Shown here: positions 47,201 to 56,297 of the stretch, piece by piece
How the letters are laid out: the number at the start of each line of letters is the position of its first letter
How positions within the stretch are numbered: the stretch's first letter is position 1
Source of the DNA: Pseudoflavitalea sp. G-6-1-2
Lineage (GTDB): Bacteria; Bacteroidota; Bacteroidia; Chitinophagales; Chitinophagaceae
NCBI RefSeq assembly: GCF_012927185.1
Contig: NZ_JABBGB010000002.1
Coordinates: 1,550,001 to 1,614,000, forward strand
Direction of reading: 5' to 3'
Length of the DNA stretch: 64,000 nt
Made by a program: the position numbers and the translations under genes
Notes under the pieces: generated by a model
Told to the model about the DNA's origin: nothing
What the model saw: only the letters and a program-made list of their open reading frames with translations
The model's database searches: none

Positions 47201-47847
47201 GGATACCAGGCTACGCCTGAGTTGTAGTAATCGCCATCATCGTACATATCGAGCATGATGTACACGTTGCAGTACTTTTTATTATCCCATGCATACTGCC
47301 TGATCTTGTTATCATAGCCGCTGCCGTTTCCGAATCCTTTTTCAACAGGATAGAAATTGATGCCTGTGGTAGGGTTGCCGCTGGGATCGAGCTGTGCCAG
47401 CTTGAACCACACATTCATCGTTTCTTTGATGTTGTTGAACAAAGGATCGATGCTGTTGAAATCGTCGTTAAGACCATGAAAATCATCATTCACCTGCTTC
47501 AGTGCATTGATGATGGTTTGCTCGTTAACGGGGCCGGAAATAAAATCGGTGCCGAATACGTGGAATACAACAGGGATGGTGTATTCGGGGCCGGAGCCGA
47601 AGCCTTCGGTTTGAATCTTTTTTACAAGATCTCCGGTGAATGCATCCAGCTGGGTAGCCTTCACTTTTTCCGCTGGATTATTCTGATAGTAAGCTTTCAT
47701 TACCTCGCTTTGTTTGCAGGGGTTCTGGGCTGATGCAAACATGGGTATCAAACTGAGGAGCAATAATAGAAAGGTGACTGATATTAGAGAGGTAAGCCGG
47801 CTTCGCCGGTGGGCAATAGAAGGCAAGTACAAATCGTAGAGATTCAT
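44209..47847 (-). CDS. M43-type metalloprotease with GEVED, PKD, FN3 and T9SS domains
   Basis: 1212 residues. The signal peptide ends MFASAQ (41). The pappalysin/M43 catalytic domain spans about 60-330 with zinc site [11 protein letters not shown] (249-259) and a Met-turn region NYMGYTG. Three GEVED domains follow (about 470-635, 733-893, 990-1125), each with a Cys start and a RIRVWADWN- or AAVWIDWN-type core and an EDYG/EDYS end. A PKD domain (about 645-725) lies between the first two, and an FN3 domain (about 900-985, [18 protein letters not shown]) between the last two. The final 75 residues are a T9SS sorting domain ([12 protein letters not shown]). It is a secreted, probably surface-held protease. 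It is monocistronic. Confidence 0.9.
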   Translation of the reverse strand: MNLYDLYLPSIAHRRSRLTSLISVTFLLLLLSLIPMFASAQNPCKQSEVMKAYYQNNPAEKVKATQLDAFTGDLVKKIQTEGFGSGPEYTIPVVFHVFGTDFISGPVNEQTIINALKQVNDDFHGLNDDFNSIDPLFNNIKETMNVWFKLAQLDPSGNPTTGINFYPVEKGFGNGSGYDNKIRQYAWDNKKYCNVYIMLDMYDDGDYYNSGVAWYPSQSMTDNNTARIVYNGRYLFGNTNKEFSSTLSHEFGHWLNLAHSFEGGCTYPNDQVDDTPPENASVGECRGTKNCFNQFVNGENYMGYTGASKQCYKMFTQGQVARMLAAIQSGPRSPLWQPANLTATGVNLDPTTPRVLWFGDRFVETFVNDGSINNSLKIRLVNKTFAVTSGNLVQGTHYTAANLPAGLTMQVTVNDATNATITLLGNATAHAQANSISNATLTFLNAAITGGLSGLTNPTNNKLSVLFSDPYTSYCIPGVNFGSYSRITNVKFGTINYNSVQEGVSDLTNKVVTNLTKGAVQQLKVTVNIPNASATSPDVNRIRVWADWNGNFVYETGELVANQEFNTSAIAASGPYTYTTNITVPSTAVTGKVGMRVLVHYKAGTFGDDPCASVESGEFEDYGLNILGTNNPFKAEFLQDKALVALSEGVTFSDISTAAPGTTITSWQWSFPGGTPSSFSGQTPPPVIYATPGVYSPSLTITNSSGQSQTFTKTNGVTSRLSYCQPTYRYGGYVYLSKVQFNTINNSTAYNNITDYYSTISTNVTRGQTYSLAVTATDPNFSTGGSTSNDNWRIRVWADWNYNSVYDAGELIASQQFVQKNMPSGVLTATVPVTIPTNASLNKVGIRVMVHFVYPGRNEGDGPCDEMDSGESEDYGLVIQGSGGDIIAPSAPTNLAASNITMNSVQLNWTASTDNVGVTGYDIYNGTTLAGSSTTTSYNVTGLTAATSYTFTVKAKDAAGNISAASNAVTATTSSNTATYCAVTNGSAGQYVTKLVFGSISNTTTFATNGYGDYTAMTATASKGSTVNLAVTLQALWAGSRAAVWIDWNQDGDFTDAGEQVLNASGASASAYSATVTIPSSALTGKTRMRVRAEYGLSTISSCGNGWHSEVEDYSVNINSGAPGASEQANAENKLQGVYVYPNPSNGSFMVQVPASATDAEITVFNATGGIVKTINAKNKTYIRVELQAVPGVYFVRVRNNGKSSTHSMVIR

Positions 47848-48171
47848 AGCATGAGGTTTTGGTTATTAATTGAAAGATGTGTTCGTCTCGGTCTCCGGAG
47901 GACTGATATTAACGACGCTGAAAGTATTTCCATTTTTTTCTCTTCCCAATTAATACACCTCTACTCCTACTTTATGGTAACCTATATCGGACCTCTACAC
48001 TTGAGGTTATAACATTGAGGTACAATGGATGTTGAAGACTTGTTCGAAGACCTGTGCTGTGAGGGCATCAATAGTAAAACCCGCTCGGACTGAACGGGTT
48101 TTACTATTGATTATCGTAATTGCCGGAGCGGGGATCCGGGCAACAAATTGCGGTTATTTCTGAGGGTTTGC
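47848..48171. other. intergenic region with terminator and short repeats
   Basis: 324 bp upstream of the metalloprotease gene and downstream of the small leftward gene. It contains the hairpin at 48069-48109 and a cluster of short repeats (ACCTCTA twice, TTGAGGT twice) around 47955-48030 that could be regulator half-sites. No gene is seen. Confidence 0.4.
48069..48109 (-). terminator. strong hairpin terminator of the small gene
   Basis: CAATAGTAAAACCCG (48069-48083) pairs perfectly with CGGGTTTTACTATTG (48095-48109) over 11 nt. It lies about 60 nt after the stop of the small leftward gene. Confidence 0.7.
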
Positions 48172-48378
48172 TTAATCCACTGATCCCGCACCCGGATGCG
48201 GTTTCGAAACCAGTTTCGCAATCTCCTTCATCCATTTGAATTGCGCCAGCGGCAGCTTTTTCAATTGCTTCTTATCGAAGCTGCGGATGCTCTCTACAAA
48301 CTGTTTTTGCTTTTCATTGAGCATGCCTGTTTCCAGCGCTTTGATGGCATCCTGATGGTATGTTTCAACATTTGACAT
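48172..48378 (-). CDS. small helical protein of unknown function
   Basis: 68 residues from the ATG at 48378 (MSNVETYHQDAIKALETG). There is no signal peptide or membrane segment. The sequence is amphipathic and Lys-rich (NEKQKQFVESIRSFDKKQLKKLP, two helices), ending KPHPGAGSVD. It is supported as a gene by its own strong terminator and a TACATTTG box upstream. It is divergent from the ECF sigma gene that opens the large operon, with 84 bp between the starts. It may be a cytosolic regulator or adaptor; no family is recognised. Confidence 0.55.
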   Translation of the reverse strand: MSNVETYHQDAIKALETGMLNEKQKQFVESIRSFDKKQLKKLPLAQFKWMKEIAKLVSKPHPGAGSVD

Positions 48379-48427
48379 AGTATACAATTAACCTGTTGAC
48401 GTGATCTCCGATCACATGATTAATCCA

Positions 48428-48435
48428 CAAATGTA
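48428..48435 (-). promoter_or_regulatory. -7 box TACATTTG of the small gene
   Basis: TACATTTG on the minus strand matches TAnnTTTG, 50 bp before the ATG at 48378. No TTG is found at the usual -33 distance, so support is partial. Confidence 0.35.
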
Positions 48436-48462
48436 AGCTAATCCTTATTTTTTTATCATAGT

Positions 48463-49095
48463 TTGCAATCGTTAATTACTTTTTCAGCATTGCAATTGAA
48501 AGGCTCATACGAAGAAACCCAACTGCTCCAACGCCTGGAATCAGGCGACAAAGCTGCATTTGACGCGCTATATAATTATTATGAGCCCAGGATCAGACTC
48601 TTTCTTCTTCCTTTTACACGATCCGACGAACAGCTGCTGAACTCCATTCTTCAGGATGTATTTATCAAACTCTGGACTAAAAGAAAAGATCTTGCAGGTA
48701 TTGCCCATCTCGAATATTACCTCCAGCGAATGGCAAAGAACAGGTTGCTCGATCTGCTGAAACTTCAGAAGATCCAATCTGCCCATATCGGCAATTATGC
48801 AAGCCTGCAACCATCCGCAGATCAGCACACCTGGGATGAACTGCAACTGAAAGAATACATGGCCATCGCCAGAAAAGGCATTGCCGCACTACCCGAACGC
48901 CGCCGCCTCATTTTTTCCATGAGCGTATTATCGGGTTTATCTATCGATGAGATCGCCGGCCAACTGAACCTCTCCAGAGATGTGGTAAAAAAGCAGCTCC
49001 AGAAAGCGAGGTCGTTTCTCAAGACCTATATTGCTGAAAAGGGCGACATGCCTGCAATTGTAGGCGCTCTGATCATTACAGCACTGCATCGCTGA
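48463..49095 (+). CDS. ECF RNA polymerase sigma factor of the Gld/MutS operon
   Basis: Up to 210 residues. No ATG opens the frame; TTG at 48463, 48490 or 48496 are candidate starts, so the N-terminus is uncertain. Region 2 (AAFDALYNYYEPRIRLFLL, ILQDVFIKLWTKRKDL, YLQRMAKNRLLDLLK) and region 4 (LPERRRLIFSMSVLSGLSIDEI, LNLSRDVVKKQLQKARSFL) are intact. The tail after region 4 is mildly hydrophobic (AIVGALIITAL). It pairs with the FecR 51 bp downstream and is the likely activator of the SusC-to-MutS gene cluster. Confidence 0.9.
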   Translation: MQSLITFSALQLKGSYEETQLLQRLESGDKAAFDALYNYYEPRIRLFLLPFTRSDEQLLNSILQDVFIKLWTKRKDLAGIAHLEYYLQRMAKNRLLDLLKLQKIQSAHIGNYASLQPSADQHTWDELQLKEYMAIARKGIAALPERRRLIFSMSVLSGLSIDEIAGQLNLSRDVVKKQLQKARSFLKTYIAEKGDMPAIVGALIITALHR

Positions 49096-49146
49096 AAATA
49101 AATTTTCTGCTGGCCGTCCCCTCTCCTCTTTCCCAATCGTTTTATA

Positions 49147-50322
49147 ATGGCAGCTATGCTAAACAAGAACGAAATATTATCGCGATACGCACAACGGCAG
49201 GTAACGCCGGAAGAAGAAGAGGCATTCAGCAACTGGTTGCAGACCCTGGATCAGGCACAACTGGAAAGCCTTATGGATGAATTCGGAACCATTGTTGCAG
49301 CGCTACCCGATCTTGCTGACAAAGCCGATCAGCACCTGTTGCAATCCATCCATGAAGAAATAGCCATGAAAGAAGCGGATGATGAGCAGCAGATTCCGCG
49401 TATCCCATTCTGGCGTACCTGGCGTGCTGCAGCAGCGGCTGCTATACTGCTGTCTCTTGCGGCAGCAGTATATCTCTACACCGGCAGAAACAGCAGCAGG
49501 CAACTCGCCGGCACAAGGCAATCGCCTGCCATGCAGATCGCTCCCGGAAAATCAGGCGCCATCCTCACGCTGGCCGACGGTTCGCAGATGGTACTCGACA
49601 GTCTCTCCAATGGCCCTCTCACCACACAGAATGGTGCCGCCGTATCTATGGATAACGGAAGATTGGTCTACAATGCAGATGAAACAACAACACCTGAGAT
49701 CGTTTACAATACCATGTCCACTCCCAGAGGACGGCAATTTGAATTGACGCTTCCCGATGGCACGCATGTGTGGCTGAATGCAGCAAGCTCCATCCGTTAC
49801 CCCACCTCATTTGCAGGTAAGGAAAGAAAAGTGGAGATCGATGGAGAAGCTTTTTTCGAGGTAACCAGAAATGCTCAGCAACCTTTTATTGTGAACGCTC
49901 GCAACAAAGCAGAGATCGAAGTACTGGGCACCGGATTCAATGTAAGCGCATACGCAAACGATAAAAGTTTGAATACAACCCTCCTCAACGGCAGCATCAG
50001 AGTCAACGGCATAATCATCAAACCAGGCCAGCAGGCACAGGTAACCGATGCGGTTCGTGTAGTGGACAATGCCGATACGGATATGGTCACTGCCTGGCAG
50101 AAAGGGATCTTCAATTTCGAAGGCGCTTCGCTGAAAGAAGTGATGAATCAGATAGAACGCTGGTACGATATAGAAGTAGTGTATGAGAAAAATGTTCCTG
50201 CAGTAATGTTCGGTGGAGAAATGACGAGGAATATGTCGCTGGACGGTGTGCTGATAGCACTCGAAAAATCAGGCATCCACTACCGGCTCGAAGGAAGAAA
50301 ACTCATTGTACTTCCGCAATGA
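49147..50322 (+). CDS. FecR-family anti-sigma factor of the Gld/MutS operon
   Basis: 391 residues. The cytosolic anti-sigma helix bundle comes first (LSRYAQRQVTPEEEEAFSNW), then one membrane segment at about 93-112 (RAAAAAAILLSLAAAVYLY). The periplasmic FecR domain shows GAILTLADGSQMVLDSL, PRGRQFELTLPDGTHVWLNAASSIRYP, VEIDGEAFFEVTRN and EVLGTGFNVSAY; the C-terminal DUF4974 unit is FEGASLKEVMNQIERWYDI. It would relay the state of the downstream STN-SusC to the upstream sigma factor. Confidence 0.95.
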   Translation: MAAMLNKNEILSRYAQRQVTPEEEEAFSNWLQTLDQAQLESLMDEFGTIVAALPDLADKADQHLLQSIHEEIAMKEADDEQQIPRIPFWRTWRAAAAAAILLSLAAAVYLYTGRNSSRQLAGTRQSPAMQIAPGKSGAILTLADGSQMVLDSLSNGPLTTQNGAAVSMDNGRLVYNADETTTPEIVYNTMSTPRGRQFELTLPDGTHVWLNAASSIRYPTSFAGKERKVEIDGEAFFEVTRNAQQPFIVNARNKAEIEVLGTGFNVSAYANDKSLNTTLLNGSIRVNGIIIKPGQQAQVTDAVRVVDNADTDMVTAWQKGIFNFEGASLKEVMNQIERWYDIEVVYEKNVPAVMFGGEMTRNMSLDGVLIALEKSGIHYRLEGRKLIVLPQ

Positions 50323-50530
50323 TCTTCTCCGCAACATCCAAAAGGCCATTATGACAAACCTGTTATCATAATCGACACAGCCGTAAATGCGGGCTGCCAT
50401 TAAACCTTTCTTTTCATTTACCGGAACCAATAAAAAACCGGAAGTGTTTGCACCACTCCCGGCTGGTATTTTGTTGGTCCCAACGAGGCGACTATTCCTT
50501 ATTGTTCACAACCAAAACTTACCTAAAGGT
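50323..50530 (+). other. leader region between FecR and SusC
   Basis: 208 bp with no gene. It contains an imperfect hairpin CCGG-A-AGTG (50438-50446) with CACT-C-CCGG (50454-50462) over a 7-nt loop. This is the only long gap in the nine-gene run, so the sigma-dependent promoter for SusC to MutS most likely lies here. Confidence 0.4.
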
Positions 50531-53500
50531 ATGCAAAAAACTGCTTTCGGGTCGGGTTGCTGCCCTCCCTTGCCTTCGGCGCAGCGGCAAAAACCGAGCC
50601 CCTTCACTAAAATTCTGCTGGTTATGAAATTAACCGCCCTGCTTTTGACCCTTGCTTTTTTACAGGTACACGCTACCGGCGCTGCTCAGCATGTTACCAT
50701 CAGCGGAAAAGACATTCCATTGAAGCATGTGTTCAATGCCATCAAACAACAAACCGGTTTTGTGGTCTTCTACAACAAGGAAGTTCTCAGCAACACCAAA
50801 CCTGTTTCCATCGCTGCATACAATATGCCATTGCAGCAATTGCTGAACTTCGTTTTCAGCAATCAGCCCATTGGTTTTATCATTCAGGATAAAACTATCA
50901 TCCTTACTCAAAAGGAAACAGCGAATCCGCCGTTCGAACGCATCATCATCGATGCACCTTCCGTAAATGGCCATGTTATGGATGCGGACGATCAGCCCAT
51001 CACCAATGTAAGCATCAGAATAAGAGGCACTATCAGAGGTACCACCTCCGGCGCAGACGGCGCTTTTGCACTCGATGTTAAGCCCGGTGAAATACTCGAC
51101 ATTTCAGCAGTAGGCTTCAGTCCCATCGCTATCAGACTCGATGGCGACAGATTCACTGCAGTAGCGCCGGATAAAAAAGAATCGCGCAATCAATCGGCCA
51201 ATGCCGCAACCGGCGGCAGCAGCCATATGCTGATTGCCCATAAACAGAACCTGGCCCTCCGGCTAGTACGGTCGAATTCTTTGCTGGACGAAGTGGTGAT
51301 AATCCCATACGGAAAAACCTCCAAACGATTTGCCACCGGCAATATCACCAGCATCAAATCAAAAGACATAGAGCGCCAACCAGTGATGAACGTTTTGCAG
51401 GCGCTCGAAGGGAAAGTGCCCGGCATGTCTATCACTACCCTATCAGGCAATTCCGCTGCCCCATTGAAAGTGGAGATCAGAGGCCGCAGCTCACTCAATG
51501 CAGGTGCGCTTGTTGAACCATTGTACATCATCGATGGCATACCTCTCACCAATCTTGAGATTGGCACTTACACCAAAAGAGAAGTATCCACAGGAGCCAT
51601 ACAAAGCGGACTGGTAAATACTCCCGGCGAAAGTCCGTTATTGTACCTCAATCCACGCGACATTGAAAGTGTTGATGTATTGAAAGATGCAGATGCCACG
51701 GCCATCTACGGTTCACGCGGCGCCAACGGAGTGATCCTCATCACTACCAAAAGAGCCAAAGCAGGACCTACCCGCTTCAACATGGCCATCAACAACGGCA
51801 TTCTCACCACGCCCAAAAGAGCCAGGTTGCTGAATACACCCGACTATCTCGCTGTAAGACGCGAAGCCTATCGCAACGATGGACTTACCCCGGACAAATA
51901 CGATGCCCCCGATCTCACCATCTGGGATCCCACAAAGTATACCGACTGGCAACGCCAGCTGATCGGTACCGGAAACACCCTCACCGTTAATGCAAGAATA
52001 TCGGGAGGAATAGCTCAAACCACTTACTCCATCTCTGCCAACTACCGCAACAGAAAAGAGATCATGAACAATGGCAGCAGAAATATTGCCGGAGGATTTT
52101 CCCTCAACATCAACCACACCAGCCTCAACAGAAAATTTCAGGTAGATGCGGTAAGCACACTCAGTTTAACCAACGTGAATGCATACAATGTTGGAGATGT
52201 AACATTCCTTCCGCCCAATGCACCAGACATTTATGATGCCAACGGAGATTTCAATTTCGTACCATGGAGAGGCCGTTATGAAAGCAATTTCAAATTCAAT
52301 GGACTGAAAATACCGAGTGAAAGCAAATCTACCTTCATCACCAACAGCATCAACGTTCGTTATGAACTGGTGAAGAGCCTTACGCTCTCGGCTATGGCCG
52401 GCCTGAACTCCACGCAAAACAACAACTCCTACCTGGTGCCCCAGGCTGCTTCCGACCCTGCATTTCCAAGACCCTCACAAGCGTCTTTCGGCAATTCGCA
52501 TAACAATAACTGGACGCTTGAACCTCAGCTGCAGTACGCTACCATTTTCGGAAAAGCAAGTCTGAGCATTCAGGCAGGAGCCACCATTCAGCAGGCCAAT
52601 GCAAAAGGCATTACCAATATCGGCATCGGCTTTCCCAACGACAACCTCATGCGCAGCGTGAACAATGCAGGCATGGTAATGGCAGTGGATTCCAAGGGCG
52701 ATTACAAATACAGTGCGGCATATGGCATCATCAATCTGCGTTGGGATAACAAATACATTCTTAACCTGAGTGCACGCAGAGATGGTTCTTCGCGGTTTGG
52801 TCCCGGAAGGCAATTCGGCAACTTCGGATCGGCAGGTTTTGCCTGGATCGCTTCTGAAGAAGAATGGCTGAAACCCATTCTGCCTGCATGGGTCAGCTTT
52901 CTTAAATTTCGTGGAAGCTATGGCGTTACCGGAAAAGATGGCGGTACCGACTACGGATACATTACCCGGTGGGCCAGCACTTACGACCTTGGCTTCAGCC
53001 AGAAACTATTCGATTACAACGGCACTCCCGGCTTTCATATCGCAGGTTCCATCAACCCCGCATTTGGTTGGGAGACCACCAAAAAACTCGAAGTGGCTGC
53101 CAGCCTTTCGCTCTTCAAAGACAAACTGAACTTCGATGCTGCGTGGTACAGAAACCGCAGCGGCAATCAACTAACGGCCATCAATACTCCTTCCTATACC
53201 GGCTTCTCCAATGTAACAGCCAACTGGCCGGCAGTGGTGCAGAATGCAGGCATTGAACTGTCGCTCAGCGGCCGTGTACTGCAGACCAAAGACTGGAACA
53301 TAATCGTAAACGCCAACTTCAGCCGCAACAAAAACAAGCTCGCATCCTATCCCGGATTTGAATACTCTACCTATGCGAGCACATTTGTGATCGGCAAACC
53401 GCTCACGACCATGTATCTGCTTCATTACACAGGCATCGATCCGCTCACCGGCTCCTATACATTTGAAGACAGGAACAAGAATGGAAGAATCAATACCGGA

Positions 53501-54028
53501 AGTGGCGCGGTACCGCAGGATGACAATGACGACCGCTACATAGAATTCGACCGTGCAGTAAAATTCGAAGGAGGATTCGGCGCCAGTGCGAGCTACAAAA
53601 ACTTCGGCATCTATGTGAATTTCATTTACAAAAAGCAACCTGCCATCGATCCGTTCATCGATCTCGCGGTTGGCAGAATGAATAACCTGGTGCTGCCCGA
53701 TGAAGTAAGAGACCATCACTGGAAACAACCCGGAGATAAAGCGCTCTATCCAAGATACACTACCAATGGCAACCTCGGTCCCATCCGTGATTCAGATGGC
53801 GCTTACATAGATGGCTCTTATCTGAGAATGAATACCCTCAGCCTCAGTTACGACCTGCCTTCCAGATGGCTGCAAAAAATAAAGATGCAGGGCTGCAGAC
53901 TTTCTGCCGAAACGCAGAACCTCTTTGTGATCACTTCCTACAAAGGCATCGATCCCGAAGTGCAGAACCTCACCGGGTTCACTCCTATTTCCAGAGTGAT
54001 CACCACCACCCTTTCCTTTAATTTCTAA
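50531..54028 (+). CDS. SusC/RagA transporter with STN domain (Gld/MutS operon)
   Basis: 1165 residues from the ATG at 50531 (MQKTAFGSG...), the usual long, basic N-terminus of Chitinophagaceae STN-SusC proteins ahead of the hydrophobic signal MKLTALLLTLAFLQVHATG; an upstream frame start at 50387 is not needed. STN domain: VTISGKDIPLKHVFNAIKQ to IIQDKTIILTQ. CarboxypepD_reg-like domain: VNGHVMDADDQPITNVSIRI. TonB-box-like DEVVIIPYGKTSKRFATGNI, plug DVLKDADATAIYGSRGANGV, and a barrel ending VITTTLSFNF. It is the transducing receptor for the upstream FecR and sigma pair. SusD follows after 9 bp. Confidence 0.95.
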   Translation: MQKTAFGSGCCPPLPSAQRQKPSPFTKILLVMKLTALLLTLAFLQVHATGAAQHVTISGKDIPLKHVFNAIKQQTGFVVFYNKEVLSNTKPVSIAAYNMPLQQLLNFVFSNQPIGFIIQDKTIILTQKETANPPFERIIIDAPSVNGHVMDADDQPITNVSIRIRGTIRGTTSGADGAFALDVKPGEILDISAVGFSPIAIRLDGDRFTAVAPDKKESRNQSANAATGGSSHMLIAHKQNLALRLVRSNSLLDEVVIIPYGKTSKRFATGNITSIKSKDIERQPVMNVLQALEGKVPGMSITTLSGNSAAPLKVEIRGRSSLNAGALVEPLYIIDGIPLTNLEIGTYTKREVSTGAIQSGLVNTPGESPLLYLNPRDIESVDVLKDADATAIYGSRGANGVILITTKRAKAGPTRFNMAINNGILTTPKRARLLNTPDYLAVRREAYRNDGLTPDKYDAPDLTIWDPTKYTDWQRQLIGTGNTLTVNARISGGIAQTTYSISANYRNRKEIMNNGSRNIAGGFSLNINHTSLNRKFQVDAVSTLSLTNVNAYNVGDVTFLPPNAPDIYDANGDFNFVPWRGRYESNFKFNGLKIPSESKSTFITNSINVRYELVKSLTLSAMAGLNSTQNNNSYLVPQAASDPAFPRPSQASFGNSHNNNWTLEPQLQYATIFGKASLSIQAGATIQQANAKGITNIGIGFPNDNLMRSVNNAGMVMAVDSKGDYKYSAAYGIINLRWDNKYILNLSARRDGSSRFGPGRQFGNFGSAGFAWIASEEEWLKPILPAWVSFLKFRGSYGVTGKDGGTDYGYITRWASTYDLGFSQKLFDYNGTPGFHIAGSINPAFGWETTKKLEVAASLSLFKDKLNFDAAWYRNRSGNQLTAINTPSYTGFSNVTANWPAVVQNAGIELSLSGRVLQTKDWNIIVNANFSRNKNKLASYPGFEYSTYASTFVIGKPLTTMYLLHYTGIDPLTGSYTFEDRNKNGRINTGSGAVPQDDNDDRYIEFDRAVKFEGGFGASASYKNFGIYVNFIYKKQPAIDPFIDLAVGRMNNLVLPDEVRDHHWKQPGDKALYPRYTTNGNLGPIRDSDGAYIDGSYLRMNTLSLSYDLPSRWLQKIKMQGCRLSAETQNLFVITSYKGIDPEVQNLTGFTPISRVITTTLSFNF

Positions 54029-54037
54029 AACGGCTAT

Positions 54038-55486
54038 ATGCACACCAAAAGATATTTATTTCAGATGCTGCCAGTGCTGCTTACAGCATTTCTCACCACC
54101 GGCTGCAGAAAACTGATAGAGATACCAGAACCTGTTGACACCATCACCACCAAACAGATCTTTGCCACCAACAAAGAAGCAGACTGGGCCATGGCTGGTT
54201 TGTACAGCAAAATGGTGAACGGCTTCAGTTCGCAGAACTTTTCCATGACTGCCGAACAGACCTTCTCTTCGGGACTATGCACCATTCTCGGCGGCCTGTC
54301 TTCGGACGATCTCCTTGCCGGTCAGGCCAACTCCGACTATTCTTTCATCAATGCCAATAAACTAACCATCTATTCGGCTGCTCCATCCAATGCACTCTGG
54401 AGCTCAGCCTACAGAGCCATTTTCGATGCCAATGCCATTCTGGAAGGCATTGAAGCGTCGAAATCTGAACATCTTACAGACAGCGCCAGAAATCAGCTCA
54501 ACGGCGAAGCGCTTTCGATAAGAGCATTCGCTTATTTCTATCTGGTGAACTTTTTTGGTGATCTGCCCATTGTGCTCACCACCGACTTCAATAAAACGGC
54601 GAGGCTTGCACGCAGTGGTACTGCCAAAGTATATGAGCAGATCGTTGCCGATCTTCAGAAAGCCATTCCCCTGCTGCAATCGGATTTCAGTGCGGGCAAA
54701 ACAGAAAGAGTGCGCATCAACAAATGGTTTGCCGAAGCGCTGCTTGCCAGAGTTTATCTCTATACCGGCAACTATCCGGGCGCCATTGCCAGTGCGGACA
54801 AAGTGATTGGAGAAGCCAGCATTTTCGGTCTCGAACCCGATCCGGCCAATGCATTTCTGAAAACAAGCAAGGAGGCTATTCTTCAATTGAAGCAGACCGT
54901 ACAACATTCTTTTTTCGGCAATGCAACACCCGAAGGATACATCATTAAAATGAGGTTCTCCCTCACAGAAAGTCTGGTGAACAGTTTTGCTGCAAATGAT
55001 AAACGAAAAGCATCCTGGATAACACAGTCCGGCATATACTATCTTCCCAACAAGTACAAGATAGGTGCCGCCAATTCAGGGGCAGCGCCCAACGAGTATT
55101 ATACAGTGATGCGCCTTTCAGAACTGTATCTTATCCGTGCTGAAGCCCGCATGCTGCTTTCGCCTTCCAACACTTCAGCTGCTATTGCCGACCTGAATGT
55201 ATTGAGGCAGAGAGCCGGTGTAAATCTGTTGCCGGACAACCTCGCTCCTGAAGCCGTAACTGCTGCCATTGCCACAGAAAGGCAGCTGGAGTTTTTTGCA
55301 GAATGGGGGCATCGCTGGCTCGATCTCAGGCGTACAGGAAAAGCCACCGGCGTATTGTCTTCCATCACCTACAAACAACCCTGGAGCGGAGACTATCAGC
55401 TATTGTATCCCATCCCTCCCAACGATATCAGAGACAACAGCCGCCTTCAGCAGAATCCAGGTTATACAGATGTGCAAAATCAATAA
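54038..55486 (+). CDS. SusD/RagB lipoprotein (Gld/MutS operon)
   Basis: 482 residues with lipobox LTTGC (Cys23). RagB/SusD features: IPEPVDTITTKQIFATNKEADWAMAGLY (two segments), LSIRAFAYFYLVNFFGDLP, ARVYLYTGNYPGAIASADKV, RLSELYLIRAEARMLL, ERQLEFFAEWGHRWLDLRR and YPIPPNDIRDNSRLQQNPGY. It caps the SusC channel upstream. The next gene begins 15 bp later. Confidence 0.95.
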   Translation: MHTKRYLFQMLPVLLTAFLTTGCRKLIEIPEPVDTITTKQIFATNKEADWAMAGLYSKMVNGFSSQNFSMTAEQTFSSGLCTILGGLSSDDLLAGQANSDYSFINANKLTIYSAAPSNALWSSAYRAIFDANAILEGIEASKSEHLTDSARNQLNGEALSIRAFAYFYLVNFFGDLPIVLTTDFNKTARLARSGTAKVYEQIVADLQKAIPLLQSDFSAGKTERVRINKWFAEALLARVYLYTGNYPGAIASADKVIGEASIFGLEPDPANAFLKTSKEAILQLKQTVQHSFFGNATPEGYIIKMRFSLTESLVNSFAANDKRKASWITQSGIYYLPNKYKIGAANSGAAPNEYYTVMRLSELYLIRAEARMLLSPSNTSAAIADLNVLRQRAGVNLLPDNLAPEAVTAAIATERQLEFFAEWGHRWLDLRRTGKATGVLSSITYKQPWSGDYQLLYPIPPNDIRDNSRLQQNPGYTDVQNQ

Positions 55487-55501
55487 CATCAAAAAACAAT
55501 T

Positions 55502-56263
55502 ATGCAAATCATACATCATCATTTTATGAATGCAGGCAGAATGGCAATGGTCTGTCTGTTGCTGACAGTTATTACAGCTGGTTGTTCCAAATCGACACTG
55601 AATGAAGACAATCCGGCAACACTGGTACTCTTCAACGCACTCGAAAATGGCGTTTCGGTGAGGGCCAACCTCAGCGGCAAACATCCCATTACCTATCTCA
55701 CTGCACTGGAGATACGTCCACGCAACCGCGCGCTCATATATTCGAAGCAGGCCAATCAGCCCGCCTCGTTCTTTTCCGTGCCTGATACATTGCCGGCCAG
55801 CATCCCGGTATGGAGCGGAGACCTGAAACTGGAGAAAGGAAAAACCTACAGCATGTTCCTCGTGAACGGAAACAAAGGAGCTGAAAATGTATTGATGGAA
55901 GAGAACATTCCGGCTCCCGGCAAAGACAGCCTCACCTATCTCCGCTTTGCCAATATGAGCAGTGCGCAACCGGTAAGCATAAACATCAAAGGGAACCCGT
56001 TGGGTTCGCTGGTGAGCCAGCTCAACTTCAAAGAAACATCGGCCATGCTTCAGCTTCCTGCGGACAGATCGGTTGCCAGCTACATATTTGAAGTGCACGA
56101 TGCAACCACAGGTAATTTGCTGGCTGCATACACAGCAAATAACATCAATGTGTATACGCAGAGTAATCCTTACCTCTTCAAAACATGGTCCCTTGTTTTT
56201 ACAGGTAAGCCAGGAGCAACAGGCGCCAATCTTCAACAGCTTACTGTGCTCAGGTATTTTTAA
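55502..56263 (+). CDS. DUF4397-like surface lipoprotein
   Basis: 253 residues (start could be the ATG at 55526). The lipobox VITAGC (Cys28) is followed by two beta-rich halves (ATLVLFNALENGVSVRANL and LTYLRFANMSSAQPVSINI), similar to each other in style and resembling DUF4397/DUF4394-type sandwich domains. No catalytic motif is seen. As the third gene after SusC and SusD it fits the accessory surface lipoprotein slot seen in many SusCD loci and may bind the substrate outside the cell. GldA follows after 34 bp. Confidence 0.65.
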   Translation: MQIIHHHFMNAGRMAMVCLLLTVITAGCSKSTLNEDNPATLVLFNALENGVSVRANLSGKHPITYLTALEIRPRNRALIYSKQANQPASFFSVPDTLPASIPVWSGDLKLEKGKTYSMFLVNGNKGAENVLMEENIPAPGKDSLTYLRFANMSSAQPVSINIKGNPLGSLVSQLNFKETSAMLQLPADRSVASYIFEVHDATTGNLLAAYTANNINVYTQSNPYLFKTWSLVFTGKPGATGANLQQLTVLRYF

Positions 56264-56297
56264 CTGTTCAACCTCAGCAATAAATTGAATCGATTTC

